Assembly (NCBI RefSeq): GCF_964204865.1
Contig: NC_135262.1
Span: 6,324,001-6,388,000, forward strand
From: Styela clava
Lineage: Eukaryota; Chordata; Ascidiacea; Stolidobranchia; Styelidae
Length of the DNA stretch: 64,000 nt
Direction of reading: 5' to 3'
A model generated the notes under the pieces. That model saw only the letters and a program-made list of their open reading frames with translations. It ran no database searches and was not told where the DNA came from. Shown here one piece after another: positions 1 through 14,100 of the stretch (its first letter is position 1; each line of letters opens with the position of its first letter). A program made the translations under genes and the position numbers.

Positions 1-62
1 GCTCCCGCCAAAAGTGTCCGCGTTCGCGATCGTACCGGTACTGTGACAAGTTACCCGTAGGC

Positions 63-1390
63 CAGGGGTTCTCAAACTTTTGGTGTTGCGGAGCCCTTGA
101 AAAGGTTGACTATTATTCACGGAGCCCCAAAATAAATGTTAAAATTGTAACTTTCAGATTAATATTCCTGAGCAAGTTAAAAGTACTTTACCCAATTTAA
201 ATGCTGAACCTTTTTTAATAGGGTTGATGCAAGTCATAAATAAAACTAAATTTTGAGCATAAATTATATATATATACTAAAGCTGTAAATTTGACACTTG
301 ACAAACATACTAATAAATTAGGGGTCGATCGGCATATACATGCATTGTTACACAATGACGACGTTAATTGCTTTTTTGTTCTCGTGGGGAATTATCAGTT
401 GAATGTGAAAAATATGTTACCATATTATAGTCATCGACGATGAAATGCTAAAAATAATAATTAATAAAGAGGTAAATCCGCAACTCACATTTCTTGATTG
501 AAAAGCGGCATTCCAAAATATTAAAACTAAAACTTAAAATGGAAGATCACACGTTTGGTTTCAGCAGACTCGCCTCAGATTGAAAACGCTTTTATAGACA
601 TTGTAAATCACAAAATTTGGTGTTATGTTAGGTCTTCATCGTAGTAGTAACTGCGAAATCGAAACACAGTCAATTGTGCGCGCGATGTACCTTTTTTTCC
701 CATTTTGAAACTACCGACGGAGCCGCACGTAATCAATTGTGCGCGCAATCCGCGATGTACCCTTTTTCATTCTGAAACTACCAACGGAGCCGAATGCAAT
801 AAAATAAATTTCAATTGCTCGTATTTTGCCCAGACATTGCGATTTTTTAAACGGCGATATCTTGCTCAAAATTAATCTTAAGTGCGAAAGAACGAATCAA
901 GTTTGACAAATTCCAAGATCGCAAAAATACGACTCCAATTTATTTATAGTTGGCAGTTTATCACGTATTTTATGTTATTTTAAAATAGTATGCTTTCATT
1001 TTAGTAATCCTAATAGTAATCTCGAATCAAACGTGAGTAACGATTGAATATATGGACATGGATTGAATATTTTACGCAACAGAAATCTCGTTATCCGTTT
1101 TTTTAATCGCAAAGAATGTTGCGCGGAAATTTCCGATTCCAATTTTGAACCACCTCCCTCTTAAGAATCCTTGCTGCGCTCCTGCTTATAAATAATGTCA
1201 TTTTTTAATTACGCCTCTTTGCCATATTTCGAGGCTATACTGTTGTCATATATTATCAAAGCTGTTATTGCTTCATTGAACAGTTACGAAATTAGTCAGT
1301 ATTTTAAAAAGTAATCGAATAGCTCGCGGAGCCCCTGGGTTTCTCTCGCGGAGCCCTGGGGCTCCGTACGGAGCACTTTGAGAACCTATG
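63..1390. mobile_element. hAT-type non-autonomous DNA transposon, 1.3 kb
   Basis: The left end starts caggggttctcaaac and the right end is its inverted near-copy (12 of the first 14 bases match). The element is flanked by a perfect 8-bp direct repeat, ccgtaggc, at 55-62 and 1391-1398. An 8-bp duplication with CAG-type ends is the hallmark of hAT transposons. Both ends carry the GC-rich cggagccc motif usual just inside such elements. There is no transposase reading frame, so it would need an enzyme supplied in trans. Inside, a roughly 63-bp unit with caattgtgcgcgc is tandemly duplicated near 672-798. The perfect target duplication suggests a fairly young insertion. Confidence 0.9.
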
Positions 1391-2659
1391 CCGTAGGCTA
1401 CTCCTTCATTTTGGCCTCCATGATCATATATTTGAGTATTGCTCTCTTGTTTTTGTGTTTCGGACTTGAAAATGGTATATGATACAATTACCACAAGATA
1501 GAAATCACAATAATAAACTGTTGAGTACACCCGCATAATAATAGCATGGCCCCATCAATATTCTAATACTTTTTTTATGTTGCCATATCAATCCAATGCC
1601 AATTCGTATTTTTAGCATGATATTTTTCATATAGCCAAATAAATTTTTCAGCTTTGTTATAAAAAAGAAACATGTTTGAATACTAACCCCGAATATGAAT
1701 AAATTTACTGGTAGAGACTCTTGGGCGCCACCACATTTTGCTTAATTTCTTTAAATGTGTCGTTACGAAAGGCGAACTGCGTAGAATTTTGATCCAATTT
1801 CCCTGTCAGTCAAGTAGTGAGTCGGTAAGCTTTTATCATTTTAAAATTTGAGATATATTATATATATCATGTACATACAAACATATTGTTCCAGATAAAT
1901 TTCGACGTCATTTGTTTTGTTTTTAGTATATCAAAAGAAACTATCCATGTCTGATTTTCGAATATTAATTGAATTCTGTTATATTTTATTTAAATGTTAT
2001 TTTGTTTAACACAAAAAATAAATTGATCTTGAACATTAATAAGTATTATTAAAAGAAATGATGGTTTCATGGTTTATTTAACACTTCGATATCTTTACAC
2101 GCATATCCTTGAAATGTCATTTCTGTTTAATACTGCGGCACTGTTAGGTTTAAATAAATACAAGTATCACAAAAAGCTACGATTAGCGTTTCAGGAAGAT
2201 TTGTCTGATTTATGCAGATACTACACAAAACACTACAAAAGATATTTGGTTTCTATATGGTCTCTAATTTTTTAAATGCTTAACTAAAGAAAGCTATATT
2301 GAAGACGTTCTCTTCCGGTATCTTGAGATTCTGATTTTGGTATTCGTGTGTGAACTCCGTGACATTATTGTCTCTCTAATAATTTTAGTCATAAAATTAT
2401 AGGGATTGTATTCTCAATCATTTGTGACTGGAATGATCGAGAAGTTGGAGAGTATACCTTAGGTAGCTTAGTATGCTCCTGAGCTTTTCATTTTAGAAAA
2501 GGGCTGTTTCCAAATTCAGGGGGTGATAGATAGTTAGTTTTCAGCCATAAAATTATTTGTAACTTACCAAAATGTATTATGTATTTGACTGACCATCTGC
2601 GTCACATCTTAAATTAAATGGGAGGGGTGTTCACCTCTTATAGGGTGGTGTAGGAAAAT

Positions 2660-2790
2660 CAGGAAACCTCTTCAGTGGTTAATCGACTTCCGCTAGTATG
2701 CGCTAGACAGCAGTTCAATTCCGGCTTTTGTGCATTTAAAAACACATACACATACACAAGACATACAACTATGTCAAGCAGTTGTTAACT
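2660..2790 (+). mobile_element. Possible tRNA-derived SINE
   Basis: A tRNA-like segment has an A-box-like stretch (cagtggttaatcg) and, about 35 bases on, a B-box-like agttcaattcc. It is followed by an A/C-rich tail with repeated acacatac. This is the layout of a RNA polymerase III-derived SINE head. It does not fold into an obvious functional tRNA. Confidence 0.45.
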
Positions 2791-4257
2791 ATACTCAGAC
2801 AAGACCGTGTATCTGCTGATATACTATACACACAAAACCCATCAATAATAAAAGATCTAATTATGTTGCCAACTCTGTTATATATTACTTCTCTTTGTAT
2901 AAAACGGTGAGTGGCTCACAACCTTTTTTCCTAATTGCTATTTTGAACCGCTTCGTTTCTCTCTCAAATTTCCATATTTTGTTGTGTTTTGTTTCCATTT
3001 GTTGTTAAATTTAATTTTTAGTGGCTCATTGGGTAGTGATATGCGCAAATCGAACTAGCTTTTGTGAAGGTTAAATCGAAAATACCGTGTCCATAAATAT
3101 GCATTACAATATTACTAATTAGCCCCCCCCCCCACCCCAATAAAAAAAATTTAAAAAAAAAAGTGAAAATAAAATTATTCCTCGCGAAGGAATTTCTCGG
3201 AAATACCAAAATATTGACTTCCTGTTTTCAATACCTTGAATGTAGTTCAAATTGCTCGACGTCATCCAAGTTGTATTTTATTTTCGCTTGGTCTTTTTGT
3301 AATTCAATTTTTGACTGTAACACCGATATGAATATGTACAATTGGTCCTTTTGAAATCGACGAGTCAATTGTCTAAGACTCAGTATAAGACCTATACAGT
3401 ATATAGGTCGGTCAGACAGGCAAATTTTGAAACTTTGTCGCCGTTTGTGCTTTTTCTTTCAAGTTATGCACAATAATTGAACGATTGTATAATCCATGAA
3501 TGAATGAATTCCCCATGAAAATCGAAACTTGGAAAACATGGCTGATTGATATCTTCTGAGCGTAGTGCCCCCCCAAAAAAACTTCAGAAATATAAATTTC
3601 GCATTATTTTGGTAGAAAGAATAGAAAGATCTTTCATCGAAAGCCTCCGCCACGAATTCAAAAATGTGAGATTGGACTAAAAAATAACACCCCGACCGCG
3701 TTTTAAACAAGAAGAATTAGAAATTTTCAAGTTAGGGTTATGGTTCATGTTAGGAATGATGTGAAAATTTTCAGTGCAATCTTTATTTCTTACTCTAACC
3801 CTGACTCTAGCTGGATAATTACTATTTTTGAGCGGTGGCAGAGGTGTTTTATGGCGAGGGCTTTCTACAAAAGATCCGAAAAATCTTATATATACGTTAT
3901 TTTCTCGAAATGGGGTCTCAATCCAGTTCAAAATGTTTTAAAAAGAAGATGTTATTTTCACAACGACTTCCTAATAGCAATGACAATTTACTGTTCATGA
4001 AGATAAGCGCATATCAAAACTAAAGGCATTGTTAAATTATTCATGTACGGTCTTATTTGCGATATTGTTCGCCTCTTAAAAATAATAATTCATTATTTCG
4101 AGAATGTAATAAATATTTTGGGCTGAAGAGCAGTTTCATCAGTTTATGTAATTAGGGATATAGATATGTTTGATCTTTTGAATGAGGTATTATTATAATA
4201 TATATCTGCAGATAAAAGGTAAGTTAAACAAAAAATAAACAACTGCTGTCTACCTCA

Positions 4258-4480
4258 CGGGTTCTCAAACTTTTGGTGTTATGAAGACCGTTACGAGGTT
4301 GACTAATATTTATGGTGCCTGACAATAAATTTATAAAAATAAAAACGAAAAACACGTAGTTACTTACCGATTGAAGTTACTGAGTAAATTGAAAATTACT
4401 TTCAATGACTCGGATAAATAAATATACCAATTACCTACTTAGAACGTCATTGTCAAATGTACGCTGCGAGAGGGTTAACA
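4258..4480 (+). mobile_element. Truncated copy of the hAT family seen at 63-1390
   Basis: It starts with gggttctcaaacttttggtg, the same end as the first element. It continues with recognisable similarity (ggttgacta, caataaat, tactgagtaaa) for about 220 bases. No matching right end was found, so it looks truncated. Confidence 0.6.
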
Positions 4481-5204
4481 TCTTGAGCAATTGTAGGGGC
4501 ATTCGAATGAATATATATAAATAATTGGGTGAGTAAAAGCTTTTAGATGATGATTTGTACTGATATTCATATATCCACAAACACGGTATAGAAATCCGGC
4601 TTCCATTCATATTTTATGTAGATGATAAGCCTCGGTTACACGAAAGTTGGACAGCGGTTTACAGCGGTGCGTATAGTTTCCAATTATAACCACGAACTAT
4701 CAATGACATATCATTCAGAGTATTTGTTACACAATAATGGAAAAAGTAATTTAAAAATTCTCTGCCAGATTATTCAAAATATGATGATGTCAGAGTATGT
4801 CATATTTGCCCTTTCATCCCGGATGTAGTAGTATGGTATCTTCAGTGGGTTTCAATAATGAAATCTCTTCGGTAAAAACTTTTATTTTCAATCCAGGCTT
4901 CTACATTATTTTTTATATCCAATCCGGGCCAGCCCTAAACCCATTTTCTTCAATACAATCTATAGTGCTATTCAGTATTTTCATCAGTTCGTACTTATTT
5001 TAAATATAAAAATAAATATTTCACGAATAATATATATAAATAATTTAGCGCACAATTTTTGTGTCAAGATGAGGATCAATTGGGTTTCCGCAAACTTGTG
5101 TACGCGTGTAAGTCGAGTCAACAGTAATTAGTGGTGTGTAGCAAGCGTACATGCACGAACACGTCAGATTTTGAAAAGTTTTTATGAGGGCTTGGTACTA
5201 TGGC

Positions 5205-5475
5205 GAATCAAAACATCTCGTCCGTTACCAGTCCATGCTGGTTATGGGGAATAATAAGCTAGTTATCAGTTTCAGATACATGGAATTGATGGTAGAAGAA
5301 GCCGAAACCGACCATTGGTTTCATGAACCAGCACCATACGAAGACGAGAGGTCCAGCAAACCTTCCAGACATAAATATCTCCCATGGAATTTAAACCTAC
5401 GAACCCACTCACTCAGGGTGATCATAGGTGCGATGGCAAGCTTGTTCCCAGTGCTCAGCACGATGGGCCAACATT
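5205..5475 (-). mobile_element. SINE copy, inverted
   Basis: Read on the minus strand this resembles the copy at 40228-40530. It shows a degraded B-box-like acgaacccac motif on the plus strand, the gatggtagaagaagcc segment that matches the ggtggaggaagtcg segment of other copies, and the same tail order. The 101-residue open frame here is a by-product of the repeat and is not called as a gene. Confidence 0.5.
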
Positions 5476-5947
5476 TGAACGTGTATTAACACCACAAGGC
5501 TAACAGAAATACAGAATTCATTAGAGTGAATTGATGCGGGATGACAATCTACAGAGGTTTGTTTTTGTCTGATTACATTGAAACAAAGCAATATGGCTGA
5601 TGTAAAATCAAAGTCAATTCATTCCGATTTGAATCCGCGTTTTGATGAAAAACCCTCAATAAATACAATTCATAAAACACTGATGATAGCGATGTACTTT
5701 AATTATGAACTAATTTTTCTTTTCCCGTTTTTATTACGTCAATTTCATCAATCTATTTTAGCTTAGTTATTGTAAACCCAAATAGTGTTTTTTACCGGAT
5801 ATTTGAACTGAACGTAGTCACGTTTAAAACAGTATTTTTAGACTTCCAGACTCATTTCTAAACTGGCGCTTTAAACTTTGTTTTGCGAAATTGGTATAGT
5901 GATTGTCAGCTATACTTTTTATGTATTTATCCGACTGATTCCGCAAT

Positions 5948-6458
5948 TGTTCCTTGTTGACAAAGTCGTATTTTCATGTTGGAAATACCCAATCAATTGA
6001 ATGTGGTATATTACAATTTCCATTAATGCTATCGTGAATTGGCAATGATGTCGACATTAATGATATCGTTGACGTTGTTGTCACAGTGCCGTTGAAATTT
6101 AGAATTTTAAACTTACCTTATGATTGGTAAAATTGGTGTAGATTTTTTCGTACAAAAGTTTTGGCCAAGTGGAGCAGTTCCTTGTCAACAAAGTCGTTTT
6201 TTTATGCTGGAAATACCCAATCAAATGAAATATAATACAATTCCTTATTAATTCTATCTAGAATTGACTGTAGGCAGACTTGGCAATGATATCGACGTTT
6301 TTAATATTGTTGACGTAAGCAAGATTACGCACAGGCGGAATCAAAACGTATGAATTATTCGAACCTTATCTGTCACAGAGCCGGCGATATTTAGAATTCC
6401 AGCATTGCATTACGATAGTTGGATATTTTCGTGCACAAACGTTTTTAACAAGTGGGGC
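5948..6458. repeat. Tandem direct duplication, two diverged units of about 230 and 280 bp
   Basis: Unit 1 starts near 5948 (ttgttccttgttgacaaagtc) and unit 2 near 6177 (ttccttgtcaacaaagtcg). Both contain ggaaatacccaatcaa, a ggcaatgat-tcgac block, a gacgttgttg-like block, atttagaatt, a cgtacaaaagttttg-like block and end in agtgg-gcag. The second unit has about 50 extra bases. Confidence 0.75.
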
Positions 6459-8133
6459 AGTTTTATTAGTTTCAGATTTTATATAAATGCTTGTCTAAAT
6501 AGGTAGAAGTGTGTTAGATAAGGTAGTCTATGCCGGACAGAGAACATAACAGTCTACTGTAAAAAGATAGCTCTCGGCATATTCATAGCTCTTTCCGATA
6601 GTTTTTGTATCCGTCTACATTTGCAGCTTATGCACCAACCATGTCGCCAATAAGGCAGACTCATGCAACGTTTTAATTGCATCGAACAGTTTGAAATAAT
6701 GGAAAATCAGCTATGCAGGTCCCCGACCGCAGGTGACTTTTCCGCTTTTATTTTCGACTTTATTTTGTGTTTAGTCGATTTTTTTAAACCTCGTCCCGGT
6801 AAAGGTTCTTTGTATGCGCAGTTATGTTCAACTATCGTATGCCCTTTTACATGTAATACTAAGCTTGCTTTCTAAGGCATGTTTTATTAAAGTCAATATT
6901 GTAATGATTGTTATTTAAGCGTAAGAGAGAAAAATAGATAACGATAAACTAGCATCACTATGTGATACTCGGGTAATGTTGAGTTTCCGCTTACCGCGAT
7001 GATTACTCGTATTGCATTCCTCATTCAAAAATCCAGCCCATTTGACCTACAGGTACGAAAAGATTCTTTGCAACTGGAAAGGTGACAGCTATTCAAATAG
7101 ATGAGCTAATATTTAGCTGACTATGAGTTTCAAAAGCAAAAGGACCCAGAATTCAGGAGAACAAAGCCAATACACGCATTTTTATTTTTATCGAACTAAA
7201 TCTTTATGAAAAACTATTTTTATATTATTGTCGTTGTTTTTTGAACTAACTTGACTCGTTCCATCTCAAATTACACCGGATATACATGAAATTGAAATGA
7301 GAAACGAAACATGAGATTTATCGATTTATAAGTATTTTAATTGTCGTACTAGTAGCGTGCTGTCGTTCACAGACATGCACTAGTGTTGTGCTGAGAGGTG
7401 GTACCCTGATGGTGATTTATCTTTCTTGTGGTTTCATAGTTATAATTGTAATTACTCATTTACATACTTTGTTGACTATACTGTATCTATATTGTGTTGT
7501 ATATTGTTTGTGATCTTTCTAAATGATATCATCGCGCAGCAGTAGCATATTATACAATGGTTGAGCGTCGAAGTACTGATAGGCCTTGAATTGAAAGTTG
7601 TGATACCTCTGTGATACAAAATGAGCAAGAGTTTTTACGTGTGAAATTAGTTTAATTGTGAAAAATTGTACAAGCATTCTCGCTTAACAACATTGAATAT
7701 CATTTAAGAGAATAATCTCAAAAGTATTGTGCTCAGATAGATCCTAAAAGCTTCTAATTGTAAAAGTATTAAAATGAATAATCGTTTTGTGAAAGATGTT
7801 TACCACTGTAAATTAAAAGATATAATATCTTTATAATATATTGCAGACTGAATTAAGAGCTGATACACTTAGACGACGCCCTCTGGCATATTACTGTTGC
7901 CAGCACTTGCCTACCGGCCGCTCTACAACTCGCCATTGTATTATGCGTGCAAATTGTAATTGACACGGCATTGCTCAGCTTTATCATTTTAAAGGAAGTT
8001 GGTTGGTGAATACTTATTTATAAACGTTTATTTTATATAGTTATATTTCTCTAAATTTTCATAAATTTAGATAATACCATATAGTTATAATTGTTCGCTC
8101 ATAAACTATTAGTGACGCTAGAAATATTTATGA

Positions 8134-11100
8134 ATGGATGCCAATTCAACTACTAGCCCACAATATGCGACTTCAGTGACACAACAATTCAGCAATTCCA
8201 GTTCAACCAACTCACATGACTTAGGTGCAAATGTTGGGAAAATTATATTCTTGGCGATTGTCGCAATATTTGGAACGTTGGGAAATATTTTAGTCATCGT
8301 TACCATACGGAAGGTAAGTTAATATTATTAGAAGTTATTGAATGAATAAGTTTGTTAATAGAAGCTTGCCGCGTATTTTAGTAAATGACTTTCTGAATCC
8401 ATTCTATGCACTGGGAAGGTTGCCATTCAATTTTGAATACACTAGTGTTTAGCGCGTTATACAAAGATATGTCGGGTATCTCTGGTTAACGCTCTTGATT
8501 CTAGTCCCCATACAAAGCGCACTATATCACCATAATTTGGAAGCTAAATTAGTTAAACGACAGTTGAAGTTAAAAAAATAGGGCATGGTTACAATATACA
8601 CCCAACTCCATAAATATATAAAGATTGATTTCGTTGTGGGTATAATCAGCGATGGCCAAATCCGAATATTTCACTATTCCGAATATATTATATAAAAGTA
8701 TTTTCGAATATGAAACATCGAAAATTTCTTAAATTGGGGCAAGTTCTTGTGGAAAATTTCATAAATTACTAATTTTCATGTTGATCTCATCTAAAACGAC
8801 ATAAACATAAATGTCATTGTTTTCTCTGGGTTCTTTGTTGGCAGTTGGGATATCGCATGTATTGATCTGTTTGTCTGGCAGCTCAACATCCCTCATTTAA
8901 AAAAAATGAATTTTCTAAATTATTCCCATATTCAAAGATTTACTATATATCGATATAATGAATTTTAAATAAATTCGAATTTTCGATTCGTTTCGGACAT
9001 CCCTGGGTTTAGTATTACACCGCCTATCATTGTCTCGCCACAAAATGCAAATTGATAGTGATTACCTATTTTTTTCGGCACAGTTTGTGTTTTTAAGTGT
9101 GTAAATTCGTGCAGTATGTTGCCACAAATAGGAATATAACGAGTCAAAAGTAAATTCTGGCACAAAAAAAATAATATTTGCCTAAATTCAGAACTATTAA
9201 TTTGGAATTGCATGGTTTATTGATAATAGAGATTAAAGTACGCAGAAAAGTAGCTCGTATCTCACCGTCGCCTTATTATCGCGGTACAATCGTGTTTGTT
9301 TAATAGATTAAGAAACCTGATTCATCGCGTTTCCCAATTTTTCATACTTCGTAACATTTGAGAATTTATTAAATGAGTAAAAACAGCTCGCAGTTAAACC
9401 ACCTTGACCTGGCTATTTTTTATTAATAGTATTGGTATAAATTACTGCAAAATAAATAATTAAATAATCATATGACTTTTTATCTTCAGGAAAAGAAACT
9501 TCGAATTCCAGGCAACTACTTCATAATTAATTTGACTGTATCGGACATCATTATAACTGCATTTAGCATTCCTGCAATTATATATAATTTAAGCAGGTGA
9601 ATCAAGTTTACAAAAGTTTGATGATTGAAGTAAATCAATAATCGTTTACTATTAAACTCAATCTTCTTGGGTGATTGATATGTGACTGATTCTTGGACAA
9701 AAACCATTGCGTAGAATGACGTGTACAAACTGGCCAAATTGTGATAGCCTGAATTAAAATTTGGAAATGCGGAAGCGTCAGTATTAGCGATGCAAAATAC
9801 ATGCTATTACTCATAATAAAGTACGAGCCTTGATGAAACTTACCTAACATCCAATAATTCGAAAGTGTTTACAGTACTGGCATATAAAATTGAATTGAAT
9901 TTGTTTAATTTTATAGTGAATTGGCCGGTGATTATATTGATTATGTTGAAAGTTCTGCGTTTTGTCAATCTTCGGCGTATGTGAAGATCATCGCCCTTCA
10001 CGTATCATGGTAAGTTGGCATCAAAATCAAGGTTTTGATCGGTGAAGTTTGTCCCAAATTATAAAATTCGACTTATTTTATTACGAAAACGGCAGTATTT
10101 CACTACAACACAAGGTTACCAACTAGTTACTGTAACCTTTTTATAATGCCAAAATTGACGAAATCGAGTAACAAAAACTGTGAAAATATTTTTAACAACG
10201 TGACCAGTCGACAGGGACGAGTCTAGGGGAGGGCCATAGGAGCAGCCCCCGATCAGCGCGTTGTATGGGAAAGCAGATAAATAGTTTGATTTTATAGATA
10301 CATGCGAGTTTGTTGATTAGTTTAATGATTTAATTAATAATACAAACATTTCGCTTCTACTTGACCGTTAATTCATTTTCGTGTACAACAACATACGTTG
10401 TTTTATCCCTCGAATTATTTTTAAAGTCTGATATAAGGAGCATCAGTATTAGAAACTAGCCCTGGGCATCAGAAAAGATTGGTACCCCCTGCCAGTCGGT
10501 TACGTAGTTCAGTTTCTGAACGATACAAGTTCGAATTTTTCAAATAAATCACCATCTAAATAGTGTTACCTATCAATCTGAATACCGCACATCAGTCCAC
10601 ACAAATAAACTTGACAATACTTTGCTTTTGAAAATGAAACCAGTGCGAATTATACTAAACAGTTTTACCCGAATTAATGTAAAACTTTGTGACTCAGGTA
10701 CAGTCTAGCATTCATCGCGTTGAATCGTTATTACACTGTGTGTCGCATGGACGAATATGCAAATCATTTTAAAAAGAAACGAGTCCTTATCACGATAATA
10801 CTAATTTGGTTATGGATTGTTCTCATCAATATTCCTATTATGGTCGGATGGGCTGTGCCAAACAACAAAGAGCTAAAGGAAAATTCCACAGAAGGTAAGG
10901 TATTTTGACTCGAACGTTTGATTAATAGTGGCAAAAGTTTGCCGGTTACTTGGCCACATGCAATATAGCAGAAAAAAAGATTATTATAAGTTCGAGGTTA
11001 ATTGACTGTCTCGATTAGTTGTAAACACACCTTCCTGACAGAACAGGGGTTCCCAAACTGGGTACATTCATCCCCAGTGGTATATTAGATTGAGTATAAG

Positions 11101-14100
11101 AATTATTCTTTTCATAACTTCTGATATGCCTTAAAATATTGTATCACATGATGTTAATAATTTAAAGAACTTTGTATAGTAAATCTTTGAAAATCCATAT
11201 TTTCACCTCAGTAAATATTTTAAATTCCACTACAGTAATTACCGAGTCCACATTCGCGTTCACAGAACTTATTTTGTTCAATCATAGCACGCGGGACAAT
11301 TTTGGGGGCACAAGCGATTTATAAATTATCCAAAGGGTAACTATCAACATTGAGTTTGGGAAACCTTGTGATAGACAAACCATTGTTCAAACAATGCAAG
11401 AAAAAATACAAACAAATTGATACTCTAATCGTATTTATTTCTATATACCATTAGTGCACCTTGCCTGAGAGTATATTTTGTTAAAGAGTGCACCTTTGTT
11501 TAATAATTTTGAACAACTACGTCGGCGTGAAAAGAACCCCTTTCGGTTTTTTAAATAACTGCAGCAAACATGAAATATAAATTAAATATTTTTAATTTAA
11601 ATAAAAAGTAATTTCTGAATAAGCATTTACCATAAAAACTCCATTTTTCGGGTACAGTCTGACACTCAAGAGAGTCGTGTTTATTTTCTTTTTGAACAAA
11701 TTGAAATTCTATTATTTTAGGTTATTATTTTTCATATCCGAGAAGTGGTCCACCGGTAGTATATGATCAGTCAACACACGATTGTATGGTAGGCGTAAAG
11801 AACCATGGCGGATATACTTATGCAAACGGATTTTTTGTGATGTGTATTCCATTGCTTGCTATTGTTTTCTGTTACGCACTGGTTTATATGGAAATTGTTC
11901 AAAGTCGAAGGAGGTTTGTATTATATATATAAATTGAGATTGTGTCTAAGTTTGTACAATTTTGACGTAAAATTTTTTTTATACTATTTGCGATATTACA
12001 ATTTCTCAGCTTTGATTTATAATTTTGTATAAAAGCAAAAAAGCTTTGCTGGCTTTCGTCTAAAAGATAGTTGAATGAGTGTTTTTGAAATTTGCTATTA
12101 GTATAATTCAAAACTTATATCTGAGATGAGTGTCTTTGAAATTTGCTATTAGTATAATTCAAAACTTAAATCACTTTTGTTCATGCCAATGAGCCCTAAA
12201 TATAGTAATGTTGTTTTTAACGTGGCGACTATTAAGTTGCTAGTGTAAAAACTGCAGTCTGATGATTAATGCACTCGAGCAGCGTTTCTTTAACTTTTTC
12301 TTTGCACCTACGCTTTTTATCTCGCCTCGCGGCACGCCAAGGAATTAGAAGGTAAAATTGATGGATGGTTTCCAAAATGGTAAAATTAAAATTAAATCGA
12401 CGGTTAGCGATATTGAACAGTCAACGAAAATCCAATGCTTTCTAGACTGACACGAGGACTGTCTGCCTGTTTGGATGGCAAAGCCTCTCCGTCTGTTTGT
12501 CGCCAGTTGGTTGACAAATTTACGACTCAGAGTCGCCGAAGTACAACCGAGATCGCCATAGCGACCAATTTAGTCGCAATTTTGATCCCTGTTCTGCGAA
12601 ACGCTTCGGAGCATCCGCGGAACAGCAGTTTGAGAAACACTGCACTATAGACTAGAGATAAAAGGCACAACTGCAGTTTTATGACTCAGTTTCTGATACC
12701 CTCCCCGCATATCTTCACTCTGTAAATGTCTTCATTTAGTTTGTACATGTTTTCATATTTAGAATGAAAGGCGCCTTGGATGCTAAACAGCTCAAAAAAC
12801 GATACAAGAAAGAAAGGAAAATATCACTCATGCTGGCAATTGTAGTGATTGTGTTCATATTATGTTGGGCTCCAGCTATCATATATGATTATACTTCGAC
12901 CATTGACGAATGGAAGTCAGGTAACCCGTCAGGTTTATTACGAAAAATTTAAATATAAATCAATCAATTTCTGCAATAAATTCAGCTTTCAGTCTAGTGA
13001 ATGGCGCCGAATCATCTACGACCAATCCCACGCGGGAATAATAAAACAATGTGGTCACTGGTCACCAGAGCAGAAATTTCGTTTTTATAGTTTTCGGGTC
13101 ACAATTCAACACAACGCTGGCTTTTACATTGCTGGAATTTTTTGGTGCTTCTTAATAATTTTAAACATGATAAAAATGTTCAAGATATTTAAAAGTCGTT
13201 CATCAAAAATCATTATTTGTGCGTGGCTTTTTTGATTATATCTCTCTCCTTATATACCCTTGAGTCCCAGATCATAACATTTTACGCTGTGAAAGCTGTG
13301 CGTCGAGTGCAACGGTCATATCGATTTGAACACTGAAATATAGCTTAGTATTAACAAAAATCATAAATAAATTTCGAGACTTGTTCGATATATTTTATAT
13401 GTTTTCATAATTTCATTTACTTCTTATCAATACACAAAAATTTCGTGCAATGATTGTCACGACAACAGTCATTTTCAAATATTCAAGTCATAAAAAAAAA
13501 CTATTCGTTTACAACATCCGCCAATACGTTTTACAAATTAAATTGTGAACCCTAGTTGTGGCATAGTGATATATAGCTCAATGTCTAATAATGTCACAGA
13601 ATCGAATGTGTCCTTTGATTAATTAATATCGATCATTTTTCTTCCGAATTATGGAAGTTTGTCTTTTTATTTTGCCATCAAATAGTATTTGTAAGGTCAT
13701 CGAATCCTCGTATTTTCAAAATAGCTTTTCTATATAACTTAACAATGATGTCGAAATCCCTCAAATATCGCCATTGCACCGTGTGTTTTTTTGCAGTGGA
13801 GAATTAATCTGTACACTGTTTCCAATATGCGTGCATAATAAATATTTAATAAATAGGTTCCAATTTTATAACTATATTTAAAATCAGGGTTTTATGAGTT
13901 TCGCGTGCCTTTCTTGTATCTCCGTCCATGATTAGCAAAAATGAATGAGTGAATAAAAAAATTTGTTAATTTCAAATAAATTTGGATTTACAAAACAGCA
14001 AATGCGGTACTATTATACCGATAGCTTACTGATTTATCTCATGTGATCTTGCACATCAAGTTTTTCCTTGCTATCGTCTTGAGTTGAACAAGTGTAGAAA

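Larger units (their letters stand above)
1399..8133. other. Gene-poor region upstream of the GPCR
   Basis: I see no gene here that I can support. Open frames are short and lack coding character or splice context. The stretch holds a possible tRNA-derived SINE near 2660, a homopolymer C/A run near 3122-3165, a truncated hAT end at 4258, an inverted SINE copy near 5205-5475 and a tandem duplication at 5948-6458, each listed separately. The 5' untranslated exon and promoter of the GPCR may lie just before 8134, but I see no clear TATA box or initiator. Confidence 0.6.

Noticed and set aside
5184-5489. 101-residue plus-strand open frame
   Set aside because: It lies across an inverted SINE copy, with no splice context or family resemblance.
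12849-13235. 128-residue plus-strand open frame overlapping GPCR exon 6
   Set aside because: It is in a different frame from the TM6-coding exon and runs into the intron. It is a shadow.
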